This document shows, piece after piece, positions 7,740-17,163 of a DNA stretch of 35,931 nt (positions are counted from its first letter, which is position 1; the number at the start of each line of letters is the position of its first letter). The DNA comes from Rhodospirillaceae bacterium. GTDB lineage: Bacteria; Pseudomonadota; Alphaproteobacteria; Rhodospirillales; Casp-alpha2. Both the position numbers and the translations under genes were made by a program. The notes beneath the pieces are model-generated. The model saw only the letters and a program-made list of their open reading frames with translations. It had not been told where the DNA came from and did no database searches. Where the stretch lies: NCBI GenBank assembly GCA_002706405.1, contig PALN01000054.1, positions 1-35,931 on the forward strand, in the 5' to 3' direction.

Positions 7740-8702
7740 ATGGCAAAAAGCATCCTGTTCGTCACGGCGACGCGGATCGGTGACGCGGTCCTGTCCATGG
7801 GGATTCTGGGCCGTTTGGTCCGGGACAACCCGGGGGCGCGGGTGACCGTCGCCTGTGGGCGGGCCGCGGCCCCCCTGTTCGATGCCGTGCCCGGTCTGGA
7901 GCGGGTCATTATCCTGGATAAAAAGCCCTATTCCCTGCACTGGCTGGGATTGTGGACGGAATGCGTCGGGCGGTGGTGGTCGATCCTGGTCGACCTGCGC
8001 AACGCGCCCCTGACCTACCTGATCCCGGGTGCCCGGAAATTCCGCATGGGGCGCAAGGGGGCGGGCCACCGGCTCGAGCGTTATGCCCAGGTCATGGGGA
8101 TCACCGCCGATGTGCCGACGCCGACGATCTGGATCACCGATGCGCACCGCGCCACGGCGGATCGCCTGATGCCCAAGGATCGCCCGATATTGGCCATCGG
8201 CCCCACGGCCAATTGGCAGGGAAAGACCTGGCCCCAGGATCGCTTTACGGATCTGGTGGCGCGGCTGACCGGCGATCAAGGCCTTCTGCCGGGGGCGGCC
8301 GTTGCCGTATTCGGCCATGAGACGGAGCGGGACTCCGTGCAAGGATTCCTGGACAGCATCCCCGAGGACCGGCGCATCGACCTGGTGGGGCAGATTTCCC
8401 TGCTGGAAGCCTATGCCTGCCTGGAACGGGCGTCGCTTTATGTCGGCAACGATTCCGGGCTGATGCATCTGGCGGCGGCCGCGGGCGTGCCGACCCTGGG
8501 GCTGTTCGGTCCGACGCAGGATCAGCTGTATGGCCCCTGGGGCGCCCATTGCCGTGCCGTACGCGGAACGGCCTTCCTGGAAATTTTTCCCGAAAATTAC
8601 GACTGGGAAAATTCGCCGTCCCTGATGAACACCTTGTCCGTCGATGCCGTCGCGGACGCGGCCCGCGACCTGTGGATCGATTGCAAGGAGGCGGCGTCGT
8701 GA
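7740..8702 (+). CDS. Glycosyltransferase family 9 (heptosyltransferase-like)
   Basis: The 320-aa protein opens SILFVTATRIGDAVLSMGIL, the ADP-heptose:LPS heptosyltransferase N-terminal motif (RIGD at residues 12-15). It has the C-terminal donor-site motif GNDSGLMHLAAAAGVPTLGLFGPT from residue 236. The GT-B fold with these motifs points to addition of heptose or a related sugar to the lipopolysaccharide core at the inner face of the inner membrane. It is the first gene of a forward run of glycosyltransferases, and its stop codon overlaps the GTG of the next gene. The exact acceptor is not deducible. Confidence 0.88.
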   Translation: MAKSILFVTATRIGDAVLSMGILGRLVRDNPGARVTVACGRAAAPLFDAVPGLERVIILDKKPYSLHWLGLWTECVGRWWSILVDLRNAPLTYLIPGARKFRMGRKGAGHRLERYAQVMGITADVPTPTIWITDAHRATADRLMPKDRPILAIGPTANWQGKTWPQDRFTDLVARLTGDQGLLPGAAVAVFGHETERDSVQGFLDSIPEDRRIDLVGQISLLEAYACLERASLYVGNDSGLMHLAAAAGVPTLGLFGPTQDQLYGPWGAHCRAVRGTAFLEIFPENYDWENSPSLMNTLSVDAVADAARDLWIDCKEAAS

Positions 8703-9484
8703 CCGGCCCCCGACTGTCCATCGTCGTCTGCGCCCATAACGAGGCGGCGCATCTGGCGGATTGCCTGGCGACCCTCGGCTTCGGCGATGAACTGGTCGTG
8801 CTGGCCGACAAATGCACGGACGCGACGGCGGAAATAGCCCGCCGCTTCACGGACCGGGTGATCGAAGGGGCCTGGGATCCGGAAGGAACCCGCCGCAACG
8901 CCGCTATCGATGCGTGCAGCGGCGACTGGGTCCTGGAAGTCGACGCCGATGAACGGGTGCCCGAGGCCTTGGCCCGGGAAATCCGCACGGTCATCGCGAC
9001 CACCCCCCACGATTGGCATGAAATCCTGGTCGACAATTACATCGGCGGCCGGCTGGTGCGCTGGGGCTGGGGCGCGAGCTTCGGCAAGGCCGCTTATCCG
9101 GGCCTGTTCAAGAAGGGGGTCAAGCGTTGGGGGCCGCAGCGGGTCCATCCCGCCCTGACGTGGAGCGGCGCCAAGGGGCCCATGTTGACCAACCGCCTTG
9201 ATCATTATGTGGACCGCAACATTTCCGACATGCTCAAACGCCTCGACAGCTACACCACGGCGCGGGCGGCGGATCTGCGGGACACGGGGCAGGTCGGCTC
9301 CTTCGCCAACAACCTACGCCGCTTCTTCACCCGCTTCTTCAAATGCTACGTGCGGCGCAAGGGCTACCGCGAAGGCGGCTATGGATTCCTGATCGCACTT
9401 TGCGCCGGCCTTTATCCGTTGATTTCGCACCTGAAGGCGCGGCTCGAGGACGAAGCCGGAAATCCGAAAAGCGGGGAGGCCTGA
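8699..9484 (+). CDS. Glycosyltransferase family 2 (WaaE/KdtX-like)
   Basis: The 261-aa protein starts at a GTG that overlaps the previous stop codon (GTGA), with AAGGAGG seven bases ahead. An upstream ATG at 8549 would run inside the GT9 gene and gives poor protein. The GT-A fold is shown by LSIVVCAHNEAAHLADCL, the acceptor region GTRRNAAIDACSGDWVLE and the metal-binding VDADE (81-85). The pattern matches the WaaE/KdtX group of LPS-core beta-glycosyltransferases. The C-terminal third has a basic stretch (LRRFFTRFFKCYVRRKGYR) and a hydrophobic helix (GFLIALCAGLYPLI), suggesting peripheral membrane attachment. Confidence 0.85.
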   Translation: MTGPRLSIVVCAHNEAAHLADCLATLGFGDELVVLADKCTDATAEIARRFTDRVIEGAWDPEGTRRNAAIDACSGDWVLEVDADERVPEALAREIRTVIATTPHDWHEILVDNYIGGRLVRWGWGASFGKAAYPGLFKKGVKRWGPQRVHPALTWSGAKGPMLTNRLDHYVDRNISDMLKRLDSYTTARAADLRDTGQVGSFANNLRRFFTRFFKCYVRRKGYREGGYGFLIALCAGLYPLISHLKARLEDEAGNPKSGEA

Positions 9485-10519
9485 ATGGCGCGCATCGTTC
9501 TGGCCGACGACGGCATCGAATTCGACGGCCGCACGCCCGGGGAACGCCCGCTCGGCGGGGCGGAAAGCTCCCTCGTGTTCCTGATGGAAACGCTGGCGGC
9601 GCGCGGGCACGAGGTCTCGGTCCATAACAATTGCCGGGGCCCCCTGGTTCATAAGGGAGTGACCTGGGCCCCCTTGACGGCGGGAATGCCCGACAAGGCG
9701 GATCTGTTCATCGCCAACCGGGGGGATAAGGTCCTGCCGCTGATGCCCCAGGCGGGCCGAACCGTGTTCTGGACCCACAATCCGGCGACCTACATGGTCA
9801 AGTGGCGCTACCTCACGAAGCTGTGGAAATACGCCGATGCCATCGTCTTTATCGGCGACTATCACGCAACGACCTATCCCGGCTGGTGTCCGGTCAAAAA
9901 TCGCGTGGTCATTCCCTACGGTTTGCCAGACGATTTCTGCAACGCCCAGCCGGCCGCGGCTCCCCCCGGTCCGCGGGCGGTATTTTCCTCCAACCCGCTT
10001 CGTGGGCTCGACTGGCTGCTCGACCGCTGGTCCCAGGATATCCAGCCCCAAGTGCCGGGCGCGGAACTGGTTCTGTTCACGGGGGCGGCCGTCTACGGCA
10101 GCGCGGGGGATCGCAAGGCGGACCCCATGGCGAAAGTTCTCGACAAGGCGAAATCGTTGGAAGACAAAGGGGTCCGATTGCCGGGCCCGGTGCCCAAGCA
10201 ACGCCTTATCGACGAATTCCGGCAGGCCAGATGCATGCTTTATCGGGGTGACATCAACGAGACCTTCTGCATGGCCGTGGGCGAGGCTCAGGCCATGGGG
10301 ATGCCTGCCGTGGTGACCGATCTCGGCTCCATGCGCGAGCGGGTGATCGACGGCGAAACGGGCTTCGTCGCGCGTGATGACCGGGCCTTCGCCGATGCCG
10401 CCGTGAAGCTGTTGAGCGACGACACCCTGTGGTCCGCGCAACAGGCGGCGGCGCTGAAAAAACAACGGTTATGGCGCTGGCCCGAAGCGGCCGAAGCCTG
10501 GGAAAGGTTGCTGCCATGA
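9485..10519 (+). CDS. Glycosyltransferase family 4
   Basis: The 344-aa GT-B enzyme begins directly after the preceding stop codon. The N-terminal half has PLGGAESSLVFLMETLAARGHEVSV, the acceptor-domain loop with the Gly-Gly-Ala/Glu pattern. The C-terminal half has the EX7E motif (in NETFCMAVGEAQAMGMP) and VIDGETGFVARDD, typical of retaining GT4 transferases. It sits between two other glycosyltransferase genes and shares an ATGA overlap with the next, so it is part of the same glycan operon. Donor and acceptor sugars are unknown. Confidence 0.85.
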   Translation: MARIVLADDGIEFDGRTPGERPLGGAESSLVFLMETLAARGHEVSVHNNCRGPLVHKGVTWAPLTAGMPDKADLFIANRGDKVLPLMPQAGRTVFWTHNPATYMVKWRYLTKLWKYADAIVFIGDYHATTYPGWCPVKNRVVIPYGLPDDFCNAQPAAAPPGPRAVFSSNPLRGLDWLLDRWSQDIQPQVPGAELVLFTGAAVYGSAGDRKADPMAKVLDKAKSLEDKGVRLPGPVPKQRLIDEFRQARCMLYRGDINETFCMAVGEAQAMGMPAVVTDLGSMRERVIDGETGFVARDDRAFADAAVKLLSDDTLWSAQQAAALKKQRLWRWPEAAEAWERLLP

Positions 10520-11550
10520 AGGTATTGCAGGCCATGGCGGGGGCGGAATTCGGCGGCGCCGAGGCATTTTTCGTGCGCCTTGTCCGCGCCTTGCATCGCG
10601 CCGGGCTGGATCAGCGCGTGCTGATCCGCGAGAACAAGGCCCGCGCGAATTCTTTGCGCGAAGCCGGGATCGAGCCCTTGGAACTGCCCTTCGGCGGCAT
10701 GCTCGACCGTCGCACGCCGCGCGCCTTCAAGCACGAGATCAAGACCTTCCAGCCGCAGGTCGTGATGACCTGGATGAACCGCGCCAGCAAGATGTGCCCC
10801 AAGGGCGATTTCGTTCAGGTCGGCCGTCTGGGCGGCTATTACGACCTGAAATACTATCGCAATTGCGACCATCTGATCGGCAATACGGAAGACATCGTCA
10901 GCCATATCGTCGACCAGGGCTGGGACAAGAGCCGTGCCCATTACCTGCCCAATTTCGTGTCCGAGGATCAGGCGGAACCGCTCAGCCGCCGCTCCCTCTA
11001 CACGCCGGAAAACGCGGCGCTGATCCTGGCCATGGGGCGGCTGCACGAAAACAAGGCCTTCGATGTTCTGCTGCGTGCCATGGCGCGGGTGCCCAACACC
11101 TATCTGTGGCTTGCCGGCGACGGACCGTTGCGCGAAAGCCTGGAAAAGCAGGCCGAAGACCTGGGTATCAAGCCCCGAGTCCGCTTCTTGGGGTGGCGCG
11201 AGGATACGGCGGCATTGTTCGCCGCCTGCGATCTGTTCGTCTGTCCGTCCCGGCATGAGCCCTTGGGAAATGTGGTGTTGGAAGCCTGGGCCCAGGGGGT
11301 TCCCTTGATCGCCGCCGACAGCATGGGGCCGGGCACCCTGATCGAACATATGGATTCCGGCATCCTGGTGCCCGTCGACGATTCCGACGCCCTGGCCCGC
11401 GCGATCCGCGCCGTGATCGACGATTACGACCTGGCGGACCACATCGCCCGCCGCGGCCGCGAGGTCTATGAGGAGAAATTCACGGAAGGCCAGGTCGTGA
11501 AGCGTTACCTCGACTTCTTTCAAACGATTGTCGCCAATCGGGCAAACTGA
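10516..11550 (+). CDS. Glycosyltransferase family 4
   Basis: The 344-aa GT-B protein starts at the ATG of an ATGA overlap with the previous gene; an open upstream stretch is only overlap. It opens KVLQAMAGAEFGGAEAFFVRL and has a donor domain with LILAMGRLHENKAFDVLLRA, WLAGDGPLRESLEKQAEDLG, VRFLGWREDTAALFAACDLF and an EX7E motif in RHEPLGNVVLEAWAQGVP. These are classic GT4 landmarks. It has the same length as its upstream neighbour but differs clearly in sequence, so it is not a recent duplicate. It probably adds another sugar to the same core or capsule structure. Confidence 0.87.
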   Translation: MKVLQAMAGAEFGGAEAFFVRLVRALHRAGLDQRVLIRENKARANSLREAGIEPLELPFGGMLDRRTPRAFKHEIKTFQPQVVMTWMNRASKMCPKGDFVQVGRLGGYYDLKYYRNCDHLIGNTEDIVSHIVDQGWDKSRAHYLPNFVSEDQAEPLSRRSLYTPENAALILAMGRLHENKAFDVLLRAMARVPNTYLWLAGDGPLRESLEKQAEDLGIKPRVRFLGWREDTAALFAACDLFVCPSRHEPLGNVVLEAWAQGVPLIAADSMGPGTLIEHMDSGILVPVDDSDALARAIRAVIDDYDLADHIARRGREVYEEKFTEGQVVKRYLDFFQTIVANRAN

Positions 11551-11564
11551 CGTAAGATCATCCC

Positions 11565-13343
11565 ATGTGCGGTATCGCAGGCATCATGACACGAGACGGC
11601 TCCGCCCCGCCGGCGGAGGTTCTCGACGCGCTGGCCGGTGCCCTGGCCCATCGCGGGCCTGACGGGCATGGCCGCCATGTGGACGGCGACGTGGGCCTGA
11701 TTCAGACGCGGCTGGCCATCATCGACCTGGAAACGGGCGATCAGCCGATCGCCGCCAAGGGGCCCGACGGCAACGAGGCGGTCCTGGTCGCCAACGGCGA
11801 AATCTACAATTACGTCGAGGTTAAGCTCGACCTGGGCCGCGTGCCCTTCAAGACGCGCTCCGACTGCGAGGTTCCGCTGCAGCTTTACCTGCGCGAGGAA
11901 CTGGCCTTTACCGACCATCTGCGCGGCATGTACGCCATCGCCATCCACGACCGGGCCCGTGACCGCCTGATCCTGACCCGCGATCCCTTCGGCATCAAAC
12001 CGTTGTATTTCACCCAGTCGGGATCGGCCTTCGCCTTTGCGTCCGAGCCGCAGGCGCTGATCCGTGCCGGACTGGCGACGGCCCGCCTCAATGAGAACGC
12101 GCGGGACGAGATGCTGCAGATGCAGTTTTCCTGCGGCCGGGAAACACCCTTCGCCGGAATCGAACGGGTGCTGCCGGGCGAAACCCTGATCGTGGAGAAG
12201 GGGCGGGTGATCGGGCGCAACCAGATGACGGTCCTGCCCGACGGCGCGCCCAAGAGCCTGACCCGTTCCGATGCCCTGATGCGGTTGGATGATCTGCTCG
12301 ACGACGCGGTCGGCGTGCATCAGCGCTCGGACGTGCCCTACGGCATGTTCTTTTCCGGAGGGATCGATTCCACGATCTTGCTGGCCATGATGTCGCGCCT
12401 GAACGAGCGGCCCGTCACCGCCTTCACCGCCGGATTCTCGGGCACCCAGGTCCATGATGAACGCGCCCTGGCCCGCGAGATCGCCGCCCATGTGGGCGCC
12501 GACCATCACGAGGTCGAATTCGGCGCCGCGGATTTTTGGGACCTGCTGCCGGAAATCGCCGCCGCCGTCGATGACCCGGCGGCCGATTACGCCGTGCTGC
12601 CCAGCTATAAATTGGCCCAGACGGCCCGCGCGGCCGGGATCAAGGTGATCCTGTCGGGCGAGGGCGGAGACGAGGTTTTCGCCGGCTACGGCCGCTATCG
12701 CCGGGCCACGCGCTGGCGCCTTCTGGGCGGCCGCCCCATGCGCGAGCGCGGCACGCTGGAAGGCCTGGGCGTTCTGCGCGAGGAAAACCGGACTTGGCGC
12801 AATGGCCTTGCGGCGGCAGAGGAGGAGGCCCAAGGCAACGGCTGGACGCCGCTGCAGCGGGTCCAGGCCATGGATATGGCCGACTGGCTGCCCAACGATC
12901 TTCTGACCAAGCTGGACCGCTGCCTGATGGCCCATGGGGTCGAGGGGCGGGTGCCGTTCCTGGACCCCAAGCTGGCGGCCTTCGGTTTCGGCTTGCCCGA
13001 TGCCCTGAAAGTGCGGCGCGGACGCGGCAAGTGGATTTTGCGCAAGTGGCTGGAGAAGGTCGTGCCGATGTCCCGGCCGTTCGCCGCCAAGCGCGGCTTC
13101 ACCGTGCCGGTGGGCGAATGGATCGCGGCCGAGGGTCAGCGTCTGGGCCCCTTGGTCGCGGCCCAGCCCGGCGTTGCCGAAATCTGCCGCCCGGATGCGG
13201 TCACCAGCCTGTTCCGCAATGCCGGGAAGCGCGAGATGCAGGCGGCCTGGACGCTTTTGTTTTATGCCGTGTGGCATCAGCACCACATCCTGGGCGGCGT
13301 GCCCAAGGGGGGTGTTCTCGAAGTTTTAGGAGAGGCCGTCTAA
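11565..13343 (+). CDS. asnB: Asparagine synthase (glutamine-hydrolysing)-type amidotransferase
   Basis: The 592-aa protein starts MCGIAG, exposing Cys2 as the glutaminase nucleophile after Met removal. The class II glutaminase domain spans about residues 2-200, with HRGPDG, NGEIYN and RDPFGIKPLY. The synthetase domain has the PP-loop SGGIDS (264-269) and SGEGGDEVFAGYGRY. It lies 14 bases after the last glycosyltransferase gene. It may make asparagine, but AsnB paralogues inside glycan clusters often amidate a sugar acid or modify LPS, and the context fits that too. I cannot separate the two from sequence. Confidence 0.88.
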   Translation: MCGIAGIMTRDGSAPPAEVLDALAGALAHRGPDGHGRHVDGDVGLIQTRLAIIDLETGDQPIAAKGPDGNEAVLVANGEIYNYVEVKLDLGRVPFKTRSDCEVPLQLYLREELAFTDHLRGMYAIAIHDRARDRLILTRDPFGIKPLYFTQSGSAFAFASEPQALIRAGLATARLNENARDEMLQMQFSCGRETPFAGIERVLPGETLIVEKGRVIGRNQMTVLPDGAPKSLTRSDALMRLDDLLDDAVGVHQRSDVPYGMFFSGGIDSTILLAMMSRLNERPVTAFTAGFSGTQVHDERALAREIAAHVGADHHEVEFGAADFWDLLPEIAAAVDDPAADYAVLPSYKLAQTARAAGIKVILSGEGGDEVFAGYGRYRRATRWRLLGGRPMRERGTLEGLGVLREENRTWRNGLAAAEEEAQGNGWTPLQRVQAMDMADWLPNDLLTKLDRCLMAHGVEGRVPFLDPKLAAFGFGLPDALKVRRGRGKWILRKWLEKVVPMSRPFAAKRGFTVPVGEWIAAEGQRLGPLVAAQPGVAEICRPDAVTSLFRNAGKREMQAAWTLLFYAVWHQHHILGGVPKGGVLEVLGEAV

Positions 13344-13346
13344 ACC

Positions 13347-14393
13347 GTGACCAACCCGCAGACCCTGACGATCCGCCGGCCCGACGACTGGCATGTGCAT
13401 TTCCGTGACGGCACCATGATGGCCGCCGTCGTGCCCTTCACGGCGCGCCAGATGGCCCGCGCCATCGTCATGCCGAACCTGGTGCCGCCGGTGACCACGG
13501 CGGCCCTGGCATCGGCCTACCGTGACCGTATCCTGGCCGCCGTGCCGGAGGGCGTCGACTTCACGCCGCTGATGACCGCCTATCTGACCGACAACACGGA
13601 CCCGGACGACCTCGCCGCCGGGTTCCGCGACGGCGTACTGACGGCGGTGAAGTACTATCCCGCGGGGGCGACCACCAATTCGGACAGCGGCGTCACGTCA
13701 ATCGACAAGGTCACGCCCGTTCTGGAACGCATGGCCGACATCGGCATGCCGCTTTTGGTGCATGGCGAGGTGACGGATGCCGACGTCGACGTGTTCGACC
13801 GCGAGGCCGTGTTCATCGAGCGCACCCTGGCGCCCCTGGCGGCGCGCCTGCCGGGCCTGAAGATCGTGTTCGAACACATCACCACGGCCGACGCCGTGGC
13901 CTTCGTCGAAGGGGCGGGGGCCAATGTCGGCGCCACGGTCACGGCCCATCATCTGGTCATCAACCGCACGGACATCTTCCGGGGCGGCATCCGCCCGCAT
14001 CTTTACTGCCTGCCCATCGCCAAGCGTGAACGCCACCGCCAGGCCCTGGTCAAGGCCGCGACCTCGGGCAATGCCAAGTTCTTCCTGGGCACCGACACGG
14101 CCCCCCACGCGGCCCATGCCAAGGAAACGGCCTGCGGCTGTGCCGGCATCTTTTCCGCCCCGGCGGCGATCGAGGTCTATGCCGAAGTGTTTGACGAGGC
14201 AGGGGCCTTGGACAAGCTGGAAGCCTTCGCGTCGCTCAACGGCCCGGCGTTCTACGGCCTGCCCGTGAACGAGACGACGATGACCCTGGAACGCCAGCCT
14301 TGGGACCAGCCCGAGGCCGTGGACCTGCCGGGCGGTGACCGCCTGGTTTCCTTCCGGGGCGGGGAGACGCTTTCCTGGCGGTTGGTGGGCTGA
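13347..14393 (+). CDS. pyrC: Dihydroorotase, homodimeric (class II) type
   Basis: The 348-aa enzyme closes carbamoyl-aspartate to dihydroorotate in pyrimidine synthesis. Its length and metal-ligand positions match the E. coli PyrC pattern: His16 and His18 in HVHFRDG, Lys102 (carboxylated) in [14 protein letters not shown], His139 in LLVHGE, His177 in FEHITT and Asp250 in FLGTDTAPH. It starts at GTG, three bases after the asnB stop codon, so it is probably in the same transcript, an unusual place for a pyrimidine gene. Confidence 0.95.
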   Translation: MTNPQTLTIRRPDDWHVHFRDGTMMAAVVPFTARQMARAIVMPNLVPPVTTAALASAYRDRILAAVPEGVDFTPLMTAYLTDNTDPDDLAAGFRDGVLTAVKYYPAGATTNSDSGVTSIDKVTPVLERMADIGMPLLVHGEVTDADVDVFDREAVFIERTLAPLAARLPGLKIVFEHITTADAVAFVEGAGANVGATVTAHHLVINRTDIFRGGIRPHLYCLPIAKRERHRQALVKAATSGNAKFFLGTDTAPHAAHAKETACGCAGIFSAPAAIEVYAEVFDEAGALDKLEAFASLNGPAFYGLPVNETTMTLERQPWDQPEAVDLPGGDRLVSFRGGETLSWRLVG

Positions 14394-14483
14394 TCTCGGT
14401 CTCCCGTTGACCCGGGGCGGGCGGTTCTCTACACCCATAAACAACCCATCCACACCGAACCACCGATCCCGGGAGGCATGCCC

Positions 14484-15479
14484 ATGTCCACGTTCAAAGG
14501 ACTTTTGCTCGAAGAAACCGACGGCAAGGTCACGTCGTCCATTCAGGACATCGACGAGGCCCGCTTGCCCGAGGGCGACGTCACCGTCGCCGTCAAATAT
14601 TCCACGGTCAACTACAAGGACGGCATGGTCATCAACGGCCTGGGCCGGCTGGTGCGCGATTATCCGCATGTTTCGGGCATCGATTTTTCCGGTGTGGTCG
14701 AAGCCTCCGACAACCCCAACTACAAGCCCGGCGACGAAGTCATCCTGACCGGCTGGCGCGTGGGCGAGGTTCATTGGGGCGGTCATGCCCAGAAGGCGCG
14801 GGTCAAGGGCGACTGGCTGGTGCCCATGCCCAAGGGCCTGGACCTGAAGCGTGCGATGGCCATCGGCACGGCGGGCTTTACGGCCATGCTGGCGATCATG
14901 ACCCTCGAAGATCACGGCCTGACGCCGGAAAACGACGGCGAGGTGCTGGTCACCGGCGGCTCCGGCGGCGTCGGCTCCGTCGCCACCTCGATCCTGGCCA
15001 ATCTGGGCTACCGGGTCGCGGCCTCCACGGGCAGCCCGGAATCCCACGCCTATCTGAAGGACCTGGGGGCGACCACCATCGTCGACCGGGCCGAGCTGGA
15101 AGAAGCGCCGAAGGGGCCGCTCGCCCGCGAACGCTGGTCCGGCGCGATCGATAACGTGGGTGGGCCGACCCTGCATACGGTGCTGGCGACCCTCAAGTAC
15201 TGGGGCACCTGCGCCTCCGTCGGCAATGCCGGGTCGTTCAAGCTGGAAACCACAGTGCTGCCGTTCCTTTTGCGCGGCATCAACCTGTGCGGCATCGACA
15301 GCGCCACCTGCCCCACGGGCCGGCGTGTCGCCGCCTGGAACCGCATCGCCAAGGACCTGCCGCTCGACAAGCTGGACGCGCTGACGGAAACGGCATCCTT
15401 AAGCGATCTGCCGGACCTCGCCGGCAAGATCCTCAAAGGCCAGCTGCGCGGGCGCACGGTGATCGACGTCAATTCCTGA
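14484..15479 (+). CDS. acuI: Acryloyl-CoA reductase (NADPH), AcuI/YhdH family
   Basis: The 331-aa medium-chain dehydrogenase/reductase matches the AcuI/YhdH group: MSTFKGLLLE-type start, VNYKDGMVINGLGRLVRDYPHVSGIDFSG, GWRVGEVHWGGHAQKARV and AIGTAGFTAMLAI. The NADPH-binding turn is GGSGGVGS (158-165), and the RGINLCGIDS segment is near the end. It lacks the zinc ligands of alcohol dehydrogenases. Family members reduce acryloyl-CoA to propionyl-CoA, removing a toxic intermediate of DMSP or 3-hydroxypropionate metabolism. The second ATG was preferred because GGGAGG lies seven bases before it and only one base before the first ATG. Confidence 0.88.
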   Translation: MSTFKGLLLEETDGKVTSSIQDIDEARLPEGDVTVAVKYSTVNYKDGMVINGLGRLVRDYPHVSGIDFSGVVEASDNPNYKPGDEVILTGWRVGEVHWGGHAQKARVKGDWLVPMPKGLDLKRAMAIGTAGFTAMLAIMTLEDHGLTPENDGEVLVTGGSGGVGSVATSILANLGYRVAASTGSPESHAYLKDLGATTIVDRAELEEAPKGPLARERWSGAIDNVGGPTLHTVLATLKYWGTCASVGNAGSFKLETTVLPFLLRGINLCGIDSATCPTGRRVAAWNRIAKDLPLDKLDALTETASLSDLPDLAGKILKGQLRGRTVIDVNS

Positions 15480-15500
15480 TTTCAGGTTGGGAGCGTGAGC

Positions 15501-16313
15501 ATGGACCAAGCGGCCAAGGTAGCGGCGTTTCAGAAGCTGCATGCCGACCCGGGGTGTTTCATCATTCCCAATCCCTGGGATCTGGGATCCGCCCGTATGT
15601 TGGAAGCCATGGGCTTCAAGGCCCTGGCGACGACCAGTGCGGGGTATAATCTGTCCCGGGGCCAGGTCGACGGCGACGCGACGATCGAGGACCATTTCGC
15701 CCATTTCCGAGAGCTTTGTGCCGGCGTCGACGTGCCCATTAATGCGGACTTCGAGAACGCCTATGCCGACACCGCCGCGGGCGTTGCCGACAACATCCGG
15801 CATGCAGCCGGCACCGGGCTCGCGGGCGGCTCGCTCGAGGATTACGACGGCACGGCCATCTATGACTTGGCCGAGGCGGTCGAGCGGGTGACGGCCGCCG
15901 TCGAGGCCGCGCGTTCGGTCAATCCGCCCTTCGTGCTGACCGCCCGGGCGGAGAACTTGATCCGCGGCAATCCCGATCTGGGCGACACCATCAAGCGGCT
16001 TCAGGCCTATCAGGAGGCCGGCGCCGACGTTCTGTACGCGCCGGGGCTCAAAACGGCGGACGAGGTGCGGGCGGTGATCTCCTCCGTCGACCGGCCGGTC
16101 AACGTTCTGGGCGGCATTTCCGGCATGACCCTGAACTTTCAGGAAATGGCGGAATTGGGGGTCAAGCGCATCAGCGTCGGCGGCTCGCTGTTCCGTTCGG
16201 CCTACGGCAAAGCCATGGCGGATGCCCGGGAAATGCTCGATGCCGGGACCTTCGGCTTCGCCACCAGCGCGCCGCCGCTGCCGGCCTTCGTCAAGCTCTT
16301 CCGGCCGGGGTGA
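15501..16313 (+). CDS. Isocitrate lyase / PEP mutase family enzyme
   Basis: The 270-aa protein is a (beta/alpha)8 member of the PEP mutase/isocitrate lyase superfamily: IIPNPWDLGSARMLEAMGFKALATTSAG, the metal-site region PINADFENAYAD (Asp83, Glu85) and SLEDYDG (Glu113). The late segment RPVNVLGGISGMTLNFQEMAELGVKRISVGGSL is typical of the short PEP-mutase-like branch. That branch includes carboxyPEP mutase, oxaloacetate decarboxylase and 2-methylisocitrate lyase-like enzymes. The loop lacks the KKCGH motif of true isocitrate lyases, so the reaction is uncertain. The ATG at 15501 is preferred to GTG 15495 because GGGAG is seven bases ahead. It lies 21 bases after acuI and may be coexpressed. 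Confidence 0.8.
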   Translation: MDQAAKVAAFQKLHADPGCFIIPNPWDLGSARMLEAMGFKALATTSAGYNLSRGQVDGDATIEDHFAHFRELCAGVDVPINADFENAYADTAAGVADNIRHAAGTGLAGGSLEDYDGTAIYDLAEAVERVTAAVEAARSVNPPFVLTARAENLIRGNPDLGDTIKRLQAYQEAGADVLYAPGLKTADEVRAVISSVDRPVNVLGGISGMTLNFQEMAELGVKRISVGGSLFRSAYGKAMADAREMLDAGTFGFATSAPPLPAFVKLFRPG

Positions 16314-16408
16314 CGGGCTGCCCGGGCGTTCGAATTAACGGATTGCTAACCATCGGGTGCCATCCTGACGTTGGACGAGTTTTTGACGCAGGATGGGATA
16401 GAACACCC

Positions 16409-16936
16409 ATGAGAAAGATCATCGCAGCCATTGCCTTTTCGGTCGTGCTGACCGCGTGCGGTTACGCGGACAAGTACGAAGAAGGCGTCGCCGGTTACGA
16501 GCCGACCTATTGCTATGCGGCGCTGGGCGGCGGCGTGGAATGCTACCGTGCGCCCGTCGCCGGCGAGGACCGGCGGCTGGTCAACTATTACGGCAAGCAC
16601 CCGTCGCGCTTTGACGCCCCGCCCGAACCGGCCCCGATCGAATACCAGGCCCCGCCCATGGTCAACACCTGGGTCAAGGACCCGGAACCGGTGGTCCGCG
16701 TCCTGCCCAAGGGCGACCTTGCGGACCGGCCCTGGCTGGCCTCCGGCTATCAGGAACCGGTCGCCCGCCAGGCTTCGCCGGTGGCGACCCAGGCCCTGCT
16801 GCGCCAGGCCCATGAACACCTCAGCCACTCAATCCAGCAGGAGTCGCAGGACAAGCTGAACCGGTTCAGCCAGGCCGGATACCAGGGCGCCCAGCGCGTG
16901 GAACCGGCGCCGGCCGATCCGCCGCCCTTTCGCTAG
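16409..16936 (+). CDS. Putative lipoprotein of unknown function
   Basis: The 175-aa product starts MRKIIAAIAFSVVLTAC, a lipoprotein signal with lipobox LTAC (Cys17). The rest is Pro-rich and low in hydrophobic segments: GYEPTYCYAALGGGVECYRAP, then PPEPAPIEYQAPPMVNTWVKDPEP, a RPWLASGYQ region and a Gln/Ser-rich C-terminal helix. It is probably anchored in the inner or outer membrane. I recognise no domain. An upstream in-frame start at 16310 overlaps the previous gene and adds no signal peptide, so the ATG at 16409 was chosen. Confidence 0.7.
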   Translation: MRKIIAAIAFSVVLTACGYADKYEEGVAGYEPTYCYAALGGGVECYRAPVAGEDRRLVNYYGKHPSRFDAPPEPAPIEYQAPPMVNTWVKDPEPVVRVLPKGDLADRPWLASGYQEPVARQASPVATQALLRQAHEHLSHSIQQESQDKLNRFSQAGYQGAQRVEPAPADPPPFR

Positions 16937-17067
16937 TTCAAGCAGGTGGCCTGACGCCCCGTTTGGGCTCGAAAAGTCAGAAAATTCAATCGCTTGAATG
17001 GGTGAGCCGCCGCCTTATGCGCGGGGCGCCTATTCGTAATTTCGAATATTCCACAGCTATCCGGATA

Positions 17068-17087
17068 TATGTGATGTCTATCACATG
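17068..17087. promoter_or_regulatory. CRP/FNR-family binding site
   Basis: TGTGA-TGTCTA-TCACA at 17070-17085 matches the textbook CRP half-sites perfectly, and the palindrome extends by one base on each side (ATGTGAT-gtct-ATCACAT). It lies in the 227-base gap after the lipoprotein gene and ends about 78 bases before the GTG of the 65-aa protein. It suits a CRP-superfamily regulator controlling that gene. Which family member binds (CRP-like, FNR-like or other) cannot be told. Confidence 0.65.
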
Positions 17088-17163
17088 ACTTTTCCGGCCG
17101 CTTTTGGTACGACTCCTGATCATCGAACCTGACAAAAACCTGACATCTTTTAGGAGCTGTGCG

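Noticed and set aside
11520..13286. Long reverse open frame of 588 aa opposite asnB
   Set aside because: It is the antisense of a complete AsnB-family gene, and its composition (Gln/Arg/Gly/His-rich) is typical of high-G+C shadow frames.
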